Below, in pieces: positions 1 through 5,076 of a DNA stretch of 5,241 bases. The stretch is taken from contig JACCZZ010000091.1 in the NCBI GenBank assembly GCA_013695715.1, forward strand, positions 1 through 5,241, given 5' to 3'. The notes under the pieces are model-generated. The model did no database searches, had not been told where the DNA came from, and saw only the letters and a program-made list of their open reading frames with translations. The translations under genes and the position numbers were made by a program. The stretch comes from Chitinophagales bacterium (GTDB taxonomy: Bacteria; Bacteroidota; Bacteroidia; Chitinophagales; UBA10324). Numbering within the stretch: the stretch's first letter is position 1; every line of letters starts with the position of its first letter.

Positions 1-21
1 ATTCGCAAGAATTCTTATCAT
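1..21 (-). CDS. serA: Probable serA start (D-3-phosphoglycerate dehydrogenase), truncated by window edge
   Basis: Only the first seven codons are present, reading M-I-R-I-L-A-N before the left edge. This matches my memory of Bacteroidota SerA N-termini (M-K-x-L-A-N-D-G-I...), the NAD-dependent enzyme that makes 3-phosphohydroxypyruvate, which is the substrate of SerC. The gene lies on the same strand directly downstream of serC, a common arrangement in this phylum. The ATG at 21 is preceded by AAGGAAAC, a fair purine-rich ribosome site, and the upstream frame reaches a TAA stop with no other ATG in between. A sequence TATTTTCG (minus strand, 41-48) resembles a Bacteroidota -7 box, but no good -33 TTTG partner exists. 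The call is inferred from seven residues and context, so it stays tentative. Confidence 0.5.
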
Positions 22-114
22 GTTTCCTTTTCGATGGGCACGAAAATAGAGCTTAACGATTTAAATAAAATCTTATCATGAACAAATGTCTCATAAGGTT
101 AAGGCATCATGCAC

Positions 115-195
115 CCCGTCACCTGAACTTGTTTCAGGATAAAAAATAATATCGATGAAATTACACCTCTATTCAATGTAAGTATTGGTGACGGG
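115..195. repeat. REP-like palindromic element between serC and the probable serA
   Basis: A perfect 9-bp inverted repeat, CCCGTCACC (115-123) and GGTGACGGG (187-195), encloses 63 bases. Inside the left arm's edge is a second palindrome, CCTGAA-CTTGT-TTCAGG (122-138). From memory, the core resembles the 'GTCACCTGAACTTGTTTCAGG' type of dispersed intergenic repeat seen in many Bacteroidota and some Proteobacteria; I could not check copy number. There is no T-run after either stem on the serC strand, so it does not look like an intrinsic terminator. It could instead stabilise the serC mRNA end or be a non-autonomous repeat. Confidence 0.55.
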
Positions 196-250
196 ATTGT
201 TTAATATTCAGGAATCAAAATTCCAACAGAAGAAATCAACGTGAGATGAG

Positions 251-1321
251 CTATGCATTTTTCCGCTCAAACTCCTGCATGAGCTCTACAAGTAGTTCAA
301 CACCTTTTACCGGCATTGCGTTATAGATAGAAGCGCGTAATCCTCCAACGCTACGATGTCCCTTAATTCCAACGCATCCATTTTCTTTTGCAAAAGCATG
401 GAAGGGTTCTTCAAGCTCCGGCCTAAGAACTTTCCAGCATACATTCATCAGCGATCGGTCCTCTCTTGCAACGGTTCCTTCAAACAACACATTGCGGTCT
501 ATCTCAGCGTACAGTTTGGCTGCCTTTGAAATATTCCGTTGTTCAATCACAGTAAGTCCACCCTGCTCTCTTATCCACCGGAGTGTGAGTAGGCAAACAT
601 AAATGGAGAAGGTGCTTGGTGTGTTGTGCAGCGATCCGTCTTTAATATGATTTCTGTAATCGAGTATGGTTGGAATTTGGCGGCTCACCTTACCAAGCAT
701 TCTTTCATTTACTACTACGAGGGTGGCACCCGAGGGTCCAATGTTTTTTTGTGCTCCGGCATAAATAAGTGAGAATTGTTTTCCATCAAGCTCACGGCTG
801 AATATATCACTGGACATGTCTGCTATCAGCGGCACAGGGCTTTGTGGTATGTCCTGCATCTGAAGGCCATGGATGGTTTCATTCGTGGTGATATGAAAAT
901 AGGTGGCATCAGAGGGAATGGTATAAGTCTTCGGCAGGTAAGAATAATTCTTGTCTGCCGAAGATGCGATCACCTCAACATTGCCAAAGATTTTTGCTTC
1001 CTTTATTGCTTTCTTAGACCACGAACCAATATCAAGATAAGCAGCTTTCTCATCAGAATTGAGGATGTTGTATGGTATCTGGCAAAACTGCATGGTTGCG
1101 CCTCCCTGAAGAAACAATACTTTCTGATCAGCATTAAGATGAAAGAGCTCCTGGACGTGCTGCACTGCTTCATCAACTACTGCCTGAAATTCTTTACTGC
1201 GGTGTGATATCTCTATTAAAGAAAGTCCAATATCATCGAGTTCAATCACGGCTTTCGCGGCCTGCTGAAAAACTACAGGTGGGAGAATTGCAGGACCGGA
1301 ATAGAAGTTATATTTTTTCAT
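251..1321 (-). CDS. serC: Phosphoserine aminotransferase SerC
   Basis: This cytosolic PLP enzyme transfers the amino group of glutamate to 3-phosphohydroxypyruvate, giving O-phosphoserine (second step of serine synthesis), and in some bacteria also acts in pyridoxal phosphate synthesis. The 356-aa length fits the family (about 360). Hallmarks in order: N-terminal Y-N-F-Y-S-G-P-A (4-11), E-I-S-H-R (37-41) with the substrate-binding HR, Q-G-G-A-T-M-Q-F phosphate loop (72-79), G-S-W (99-101) whose Trp stacks on PLP, T-N-E-T-I-H-G (146-152), A-D-M-S-S (167-171), the PLP lysine K192 in G-A-Q-K-N-I-G-P-S-G, L-H-N-T-P-S-T (231-237), and G-H-R-S-V-G-G-L-R-A-S (321-331). All key residues are intact. 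It has its own strong promoter and is followed, after 229 nt, by the probable serA start. Confidence 0.98.
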   Translation of the reverse strand: MKKYNFYSGPAILPPVVFQQAAKAVIELDDIGLSLIEISHRSKEFQAVVDEAVQHVQELFHLNADQKVLFLQGGATMQFCQIPYNILNSDEKAAYLDIGSWSKKAIKEAKIFGNVEVIASSADKNYSYLPKTYTIPSDATYFHITTNETIHGLQMQDIPQSPVPLIADMSSDIFSRELDGKQFSLIYAGAQKNIGPSGATLVVVNERMLGKVSRQIPTILDYRNHIKDGSLHNTPSTFSIYVCLLTLRWIREQGGLTVIEQRNISKAAKLYAEIDRNVLFEGTVAREDRSLMNVCWKVLRPELEEPFHAFAKENGCVGIKGHRSVGGLRASIYNAMPVKGVELLVELMQEFERKNA

Positions 1322-1344
1322 TCAGGAAAAATGTAGATCTGCCT

Positions 1345-1375
1345 CAAACGTACATGAATTTTCAAATGAATCAAA
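1345..1375 (-). promoter_or_regulatory. Bacteroidota-type promoter of serC
   Basis: On the minus strand, TTTG (complement of 1372-1375) is followed by exactly 19 nt and then TACGTTTG (complement of 1345-1352). This is a perfect match to the Bacteroidota primary-sigma consensus TTTG-N19/20-TAnnTTTG. Transcription should start a few bases past the -7 box, around 1337-1340, giving a leader of under 20 nt before the serC ATG at 1321. No Shine-Dalgarno is present in that leader, which is normal in this phylum. Confidence 0.8.
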
Positions 1376-1397
1376 GGATGGTAAAAGTGTAAATAAG

Positions 1398-1405
1398 TAT
1401 CTTCG
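1398..1405 (+). promoter_or_regulatory. Possible -7 box for the divergent WD40-like gene
   Basis: TATCTTCG at 1398-1405 matches TAnnTTTG at all but one fixed position, and would give a transcript starting roughly 25-30 nt before the ATG at 1440. There is no TTTG at the proper distance upstream (the bases there are AGGA), so this would be a weak promoter. A second candidate, TAAATTTT at 1418-1425, also lacks a -33 partner. The 118-base divergent gap must nevertheless contain a rightward promoter if the gene is not silent. Confidence 0.3.
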
Positions 1406-1439
1406 CAAAGTGGTGGTTAAATTTTCTTAATGCAGATTC

Positions 1440-2357
1440 ATGAGATGTATCAATAGATGTTTTGTTTTAATGATGATCTTTCAAATACTCTCAGTTTTGT
1501 GCGTGGCACAGTCTGATCTTCCCGCCACTGATATTTATACCCTCAGCATCAATAAAACCGAAAAAGGAAAATACCAGGTAGGTACGCCTGAAAAAATAAC
1601 ATCCTGGTCAGGGTATGACAATCAGCCATATTTTTTACCTGACGGCTCCGGAATATTATACTCCTCAGTAAGAGATAGTGCAAAGTCTGATATCTATAAA
1701 TTCACCTTTCAGTTTGGGCAAACAACGCAGCTCACGCATACTCCAGTTACCGCCGAATATTCCCCAATGTTAATGGCTGATAAATCCGGAATCTCATGTG
1801 TACGTGTTTTGGAGGACGACAGCACCCAGCTACTCAGCAAAATGATGGCAGGCGATGAATACGCTGCACTTTTTCCAAAGCTTAACCCAGTGGGGTATTA
1901 TTGCTGGGCAAGCAACGATGTTGCCGCAATGTTTGTGCTTGGAGAACCGCAAACACTTCAGTTAGGATATCTTAAAACAGGTGTAGTAAAAAGGGTAGGG
2001 GAGAGGATAGGCAGATGCCTTGTAAGGATGCCTGGTAAAACATCCAATGGCTTTTACTTTGTTCAATTTAACGAAGACTCTACCTCTTCTGAAATTCATT
2101 TTTACGATCTGAAAACAGGCAAGTCCAAGCAGGTGGTAAATACTCTTGTTGGTGAAGAAGACTTCGCGATCATGCCTGATGGAACACTGTTGATGGGTTC
2201 AGGCGGAATACTTTATAAGTATCTTTCGGGTACTGATAAAGACTGGAAAGAGATTGCAGATTTTACCGGAACTGCTGTTGAGCAATTTTATCGCATCGCA
2301 GTCAATGCAACCGGAGATAAGATTGCAGTGGTTACGTATCCGGATGAGAAGCCGTAA
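1440..2357 (+). CDS. Exported WD40-like (PD40/TolB-type) beta-propeller protein
   Basis: The 305-aa product starts with a signal peptide: basic N-terminus, hydrophobic core at about residues 8-22, and a probable signal peptidase I cut after V-A (A23), leaving Gln first as in many Bacteroidota secreted proteins. The mature part reads as repeated beta-strand blocks of the PD40 type: Q-P-Y-F-L-P-D-G-S-G-I-L-Y-S-S (62-76) followed by S-D-I-Y-K (83-87), Y-S-P-M-L-M-A-D (107-114), a block near 149-175, S-S-E-I-H-F-Y-D-L-K-T-G (216-227), F-A-I-M-P-D-G-T-L-L (242-251), and N-A-T-G-D-K-I-A-V-V (289-298). About six blades fit, consistent with a closed propeller. Such domains bind proteins or ligands in the periplasm; no catalytic residues or extra domain are seen. 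It is transcribed away from serC and stands alone. An internal ATG-ATG (residues 11-12) would cut the signal peptide, so the first ATG is preferred. Confidence 0.85.
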   Translation: MRCINRCFVLMMIFQILSVLCVAQSDLPATDIYTLSINKTEKGKYQVGTPEKITSWSGYDNQPYFLPDGSGILYSSVRDSAKSDIYKFTFQFGQTTQLTHTPVTAEYSPMLMADKSGISCVRVLEDDSTQLLSKMMAGDEYAALFPKLNPVGYYCWASNDVAAMFVLGEPQTLQLGYLKTGVVKRVGERIGRCLVRMPGKTSNGFYFVQFNEDSTSSEIHFYDLKTGKSKQVVNTLVGEEDFAIMPDGTLLMGSGGILYKYLSGTDKDWKEIADFTGTAVEQFYRIAVNATGDKIAVVTYPDEKP

Positions 2358-2486
2358 TAATTAATGTAAATACCATCATGTTTAATGAGGATGCAAAAGG
2401 ATTGTGGGAATTGAGTTGATGTAAAAGCGACTGTTTACAATTTGTGAGCAATACAATAATAGATACTTGGTACCCGAAAACATTCC
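2358..2486. other. Convergent intergenic region without a clear terminator
   Basis: This stretch separates the ends of the WD40-like gene and the three-gene cassette. The only dyad I see is TGTAAA (2420-2425) with TTTACA (2434-2439) around an 8-nt loop. It is AT-rich, short, and lacks a U-tract on either strand, so it is at best a weak shared terminator. No gene is evident. Confidence 0.35.
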
Positions 2487-3014
2487 TCATTCGTTTATTC
2501 TATATGGTTTTGGAATGGGATTCTTCTTAATAAATAATTTTAGATCGTTTGTAGTATTAAGATATTTATAATTTTTGGTAAAAACAAGTACATCATTGGA
2601 ATTGTAAATACTTATTAGAAAGGGGCTTGATAATTTACTGTTTTTATAAAAGGCGTGGTAAAGTGTATCATTTTCAATTACTGTAAACCCTTCCAATGAA
2701 TTTTGAAGGGTAACTTTCAGGAATTGTTGTTTTTCCACCTCCCTCATTTGTGGTAAAATATAAATCAAATTATTTCTAGGGCAATCCAGATTATTTAAAA
2801 CGTATTCCATATTAGACCGGATCAATGGATAGCAGTTAAGACAATCGTTTGGATTAAGCACACTCACAACTAATAAACCTGAAGGATTGATCTTATCCTG
2901 CACGGAACGCAAATAACCTGAGGGATTTTTGTAAGGATTTATTGATTGAGCCGAGCAACCACTTAAGTATATAATTATTAATACTGCAGTGTTTAGTCTT
3001 CTAACGTATTTCAT
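2487..3014 (-). CDS. Lipoprotein with a thioredoxin-like fold and CLNC motif
   Basis: The 175-aa product has a short basic N-terminus, a hydrophobic stretch and a canonical lipobox L-S-G-C with the lipidated Cys at 20, so it should be anchored in the envelope. The remainder follows thioredoxin-fold order: strand L-L-V-V-S-V-L (47-53), D-C-L-N-C (57-61), a helix (about 62-75), strand N-L-I-Y-I-L-P (82-88), a helix (91-103), then S-S-P-F-L-I-S-I-Y (129-137) where P131 sits at the cis-proline position, and a strand D-V-L-V-F. The CxxC could be redox-active, but there is no preceding Trp and the CLNC pair is unlike TlpA/ResA, so a structural role is possible. C78 is an extra Cys. It overlaps the preceding gene by 14 nt and is the last gene of the cassette. 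The fold is inferred from motif order, not from a search. Confidence 0.75.
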   Translation of the reverse strand: MKYVRRLNTAVLIIIYLSGCSAQSINPYKNPSGYLRSVQDKINPSGLLVVSVLNPNDCLNCYPLIRSNMEYVLNNLDCPRNNLIYILPQMREVEKQQFLKVTLQNSLEGFTVIENDTLYHAFYKNSKLSSPFLISIYNSNDVLVFTKNYKYLNTTNDLKLFIKKNPIPKPYRINE

Positions 3015-4143
3015 AGCTTAGTAGATAATACTCTTCTCCCTGCGGTTGTACACTAATGATTTTGTCTCTCCAACAAGTTAATCGGCTCGATTTCTCATTT
3101 AGTTCGAACGGCTGTTTGAGTGAATTTGTTTTTGAAACCGGATTAAATATATTTACGAATGTTTTTGATTTCAATGTTGTAGTGTCCTTTACATAATATT
3201 GAAATAGCAACTGATCTCTGCTAAAAATATTATAATAGTATAACTGTACGGTCCTGGAATTAGAATTAAGTTCAAATAAAGTTGTGTTACCATCTAACTT
3301 TTTGACAGCATTCCTATCGGAAAAAAAATATGCATCTTCAAAATATTGGTAATGAGGATAGAAATAGAGCGCACCCTCAGTAGGTTGATCTGTTAATTCA
3401 AAATGATTATTCAAATACTTTTTAAATTTAACTTCATTATTCTTTAAGACAAGTACGGTAAACATCGGAATATCATTAAGTTTATACTTCGAAAGAATTT
3501 GTGGAGCAAGAATATTTGAGATGGTTATTTCCTCCCCCCTGGTTAGTATTTCCCCGAAAAAGAATGGACTAAAATCCACATTGGGCAGAATGTCCTCGTA
3601 AAAGGGAGTAATACTTTCAATCTCTAGTTTCCGGTTTGCTGTAACGAAAAATATTCCCTTGCTGTAATTCGATGCAAGCACCGAATCCCCTTCGTAAAAA
3701 ACTTTGCCTTCGTACTTGCTCATTAATCCGATGATTACAAGAAATTTTTTTGTTAGTGTGTCATAGCTGTAAGCATAAACTTCATAAGGAGTGGATGTGA
3801 TATAAATATCATCTTTTAATTGATCGTAGTGAAAATATTTTCTTTGAGGATATCTTGCTTGATAATTCTTAAAGATTAAAGAATCTGCATTTATTGAATT
3901 AATTGGTAATCTAAATTTAAGTAAACCTTTTTGCAAATTATATATAACAAATTGGCCACGATTTACTATCATTGTTATCTCAGAGTCATTTAAAACAGAA
4001 GGAATTAACGGCGGATGTTTAAACGTAAGGGAATCTTCAAGAACAAGTACCTTAGATACTTCAGCAAGATAAAGTTCATGAGAATCACGGGTGCATGCAA
4101 ATGCACCCGTGATTAATAGCAGAATCATATAAGCAATGGCCAT
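3001..4143 (-). CDS. Probable lipoprotein of unknown function, beta-rich, possibly propeller-like
   Basis: I do not recognise this 380-aa protein with certainty. It begins with a hydrophobic leader (residues 3-16) ending A-F-A-C; C17 is a plausible, slightly degenerate lipobox cysteine, with only one other Cys (357) in the chain. The mature part is rich in Tyr, Phe and Asn with many short beta-strand-like segments, for example D-D-I-Y-I-T (111-116), G-I-F-F-V-T-A (163-169), M-F-T-V-L-V-L (227-233) and Q-L-L-F-Q-Y-Y (311-317). That pattern recalls the six-bladed propeller/DUF4221-like lipoproteins of Bacteroidota, a family resemblance I cannot verify here. The start directly follows the upstream stop (TAAATG, no gap), implying translational coupling. 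A perfect hairpin lies in codons 10-21. Met6 is an alternative start that would still keep the leader. Confidence 0.7.
   Translation of the reverse strand: MAIAYMILLLITGAFACTRDSHELYLAEVSKVLVLEDSLTFKHPPLIPSVLNDSEITMIVNRGQFVIYNLQKGLLKFRLPINSINADSLIFKNYQARYPQRKYFHYDQLKDDIYITSTPYEVYAYSYDTLTKKFLVIIGLMSKYEGKVFYEGDSVLASNYSKGIFFVTANRKLEIESITPFYEDILPNVDFSPFFFGEILTRGEEITISNILAPQILSKYKLNDIPMFTVLVLKNNEVKFKKYLNNHFELTDQPTEGALYFYPHYQYFEDAYFFSDRNAVKKLDGNTTLFELNSNSRTVQLYYYNIFSRDQLLFQYYVKDTTTLKSKTFVNIFNPVSKTNSLKQPFELNEKSSRLTCWRDKIISVQPQGEEYYLLSYEIR
4083..4114 (-). repeat. Perfect 14-bp inverted repeat (hairpin) in the lipobox codons
   Basis: AATCACGGGTGCAT (4083-4096) and ATGCACCCGTGATT (4101-4114) are exact reverse complements around a 4-nt loop (4097-4100). 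In the mRNA it would form a stable hairpin starting 29 nt after the first base of the start codon. It spans codons 10-21, which encode the I-T-G-A-F-A-C-T-R-D lipobox region. Half of the stem pairs are G-C in a locally AT-rich gene. No T-run follows on either strand, so it is not a standard intrinsic terminator. Possible roles include slowing ribosomes, protecting the upstream small-gene mRNA, or serving as a binding site. Confidence 0.9.
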
Positions 4144-4527
4144 TTAGCGGACTGAGTGATATCTAACCTTCTTGCCGTTTGGCATAGATATTATACTGTC
4201 AACTACAACATTAGTTCGAACAATATTTTGTCCATTTGGATCAAGGGTTACTTTGTCGCAATATTGTCCGTTAGGTAGTTTTACACTTCCACCGCCCGTA
4301 ACTATTATCATACAAGTTGATTGTGTACCGTTGCAACCCCAACAACTTCCATCTGGAAGGCATTCGAAATAAACACCCGGAAGGGTCGTAATATCAGGGG
4401 GATTATATTTTGCTACTGTAGCAAATGAAATTGTACTAAGATTAGCTACTGCATGTTGGTTAAGGAAAGGAAAAATAACGGGAATTGATAAAATGAAGAA
4501 GATGAGCAATAAAATTTTAGGTTTCAT
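4144..4527 (-). CDS. Small secreted Cys-rich protein of unknown function, first gene of the cassette
   Basis: The 127-aa product has a clear signal peptide: K-P-K at the N-terminus, a strongly hydrophobic core (residues 5-21) and an A-V-A cleavage site, predicting cleavage after A28. The mature chain of about 99 residues has five cysteines (56, 62, 65, 72, 90), four of them clustered, so disulfides are likely outside the cytoplasm. Four P-D-G/P-N-G turns occur at P58, P85, P97 and P116, suggesting repeated beta-hairpins. I do not recognise the family. The layout (leader, short spacer, Cys-containing tail, encoded beside propeller-like and thioredoxin-like lipoproteins) recalls the NVEALA-type small proteins of Bacteroidota, but the NVEALA motif itself is absent. 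The ATG at 4527 has no Shine-Dalgarno. It is probably the most upstream gene of the operon. Confidence 0.75.
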   Translation of the reverse strand: MKPKILLLIFFILSIPVIFPFLNQHAVANLSTISFATVAKYNPPDITTLPGVYFECLPDGSCWGCNGTQSTCMIIVTGGGSVKLPNGQYCDKVTLDPNGQNIVRTNVVVDSIISMPNGKKVRYHSVR

Positions 4528-4548
4528 GATGATAGTTTTTAATTTCTC

Positions 4549-4575
4549 ATTATAGAATGTGGGTTAAAGAGCAAA
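4549..4575 (-). promoter_or_regulatory. Possible promoter of the three-gene cassette
   Basis: On the minus strand, TTTG (complement of 4572-4575) is followed after 17 nt by TATAAT (complement of 4549-4554), about 20 nt before the ATG at 4527. The spacing is shorter than the Bacteroidota norm of 19-20 and the -7 box is more sigma70-like than TAnnTTTG, so this is only a candidate. The position, just upstream of the first cassette gene, is appropriate. Confidence 0.3.
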
Positions 4576-4610
4576 GCTTTTCTCATCATTATATTTATTA
4601 TAATATTGTA

Positions 4611-4645
4611 GCCCTGTCACTCAGATGAGATATAAGTAACAGGGC
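4611..4645. repeat. 10-bp imperfect inverted repeat upstream of the cassette
   Basis: GCCCTGTCAC (4611-4620) pairs with GTAACAGGGC (4636-4645) at 9 of 10 positions around a 15-nt spacer. The stem is GC-rich in AT-rich surroundings. It lies about 35 nt upstream of the candidate -33 box of the cassette, so a regulator-binding dyad is possible. If transcription starts further upstream, it would instead be a leader hairpin. There is no T-run to make it a terminator. Confidence 0.45.
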
Positions 4646-4957
4646 AAATAACGCCACGGTAATGCGGCTTTGTTTTTAATCTTATAAATAAGACATTCTA
4701 AATAATTTGTCGCCCGCAGTTGGAAGTCTGAAATTCTGAACTGTGTACTTTGAACTTTTAATCTGACTGAAATAGTACATCGAAAGTTACTGTCAGATAA
4801 AAAAATTGGAATATTCCTAGAACTACTCTGTAGAAAAAAAATCTCAATACCATGGATAATTGAGGAAACATACGAGAACCATAAACGTTGAACGGATTCC
4901 ATATAAAACGATATTACCAAAAGTACAATCTGTTTATTTAATAAAAAAATAAATCAT

Positions 4958-4992
4958 AAAAAATCTGACCTTATCATTATGCGGAAAGGTCA
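4958..4992 (-). terminator. Probable intrinsic terminator of the right-hand gene
   Basis: Read on the minus strand, TGACCTT (complement of 4986-4992) pairs perfectly with AAGGTCA (complement of 4966-4972) around a 13-nt loop and is followed at once by GATTTTTT, then a further T-rich stretch. It lies about 85 nt after the stop codon at 5077-5079, separating that gene from the cassette downstream. The 7-bp stem is modest. Confidence 0.5.
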
Positions 4993-5076
4993 AAATCGAT
5001 AGTGAGTAGAGACATTCAAAATATATATATACCGTTTCTTATTGTAAACTAACTCATTTCACTAACAAAATTTTTC

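Larger units (their letters stand above)
4528..5076. other. Long AT-rich intergenic region upstream of the cassette
   Basis: This 549-base gap holds the candidate cassette promoter, a 10-bp dyad (4611-4645), degenerate TTCA-containing direct repeats (about 4727-4757), a short ATCTGAC/GTCAGAT dyad (4761-4767 and 4792-4798), the probable terminator of the right-hand gene (4958-4992) and an (AT)n tract (5021-5031). A 99-codon open frame on the minus strand within it does not look like protein. I see no convincing gene or structural RNA. Confidence 0.6.

Noticed and set aside
1..81. Plus-strand frame entering from the left edge and ending at TGA (79-81), 26 residues
   Set aside because: It could be the end of a gene, but it is short and conflicts with the more convincing serA-like start on the minus strand (ATG at 21).
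776..1392. Plus-strand open frames opposite serC
   Set aside because: They are antisense shadows of a fully conserved serC; their products show no family features.
2420..2439. TGTAAA/TTTACA hairpin as a bidirectional terminator
   Set aside because: The stem is only 6 bp and mostly A-T, with no T-run on either side.
4172..4372. A 66-codon plus-strand frame opposite the small secreted protein gene
   Set aside because: Shadow of the minus-strand gene; no independent support.
4539..4589. A 16-codon upstream frame (M-M-R-K-A-L-L-F...) ending 11 nt before the small secreted protein gene
   Set aside because: It overlaps the candidate promoter, has no ribosome site, and such short frames are common by chance in AT-rich DNA.
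4621..4920. A 99-codon open frame on the minus strand
   Set aside because: It lies in an AT-rich intergenic gap, covers repeats and half of a dyad, has no credible domain or signal peptide, and its composition looks like translated non-coding repeat sequence.
5021..5031. (AT)n tract
   Set aside because: Only about five units in AT-rich intergenic DNA; no gene or promoter whose phase variation it could control is positioned nearby.
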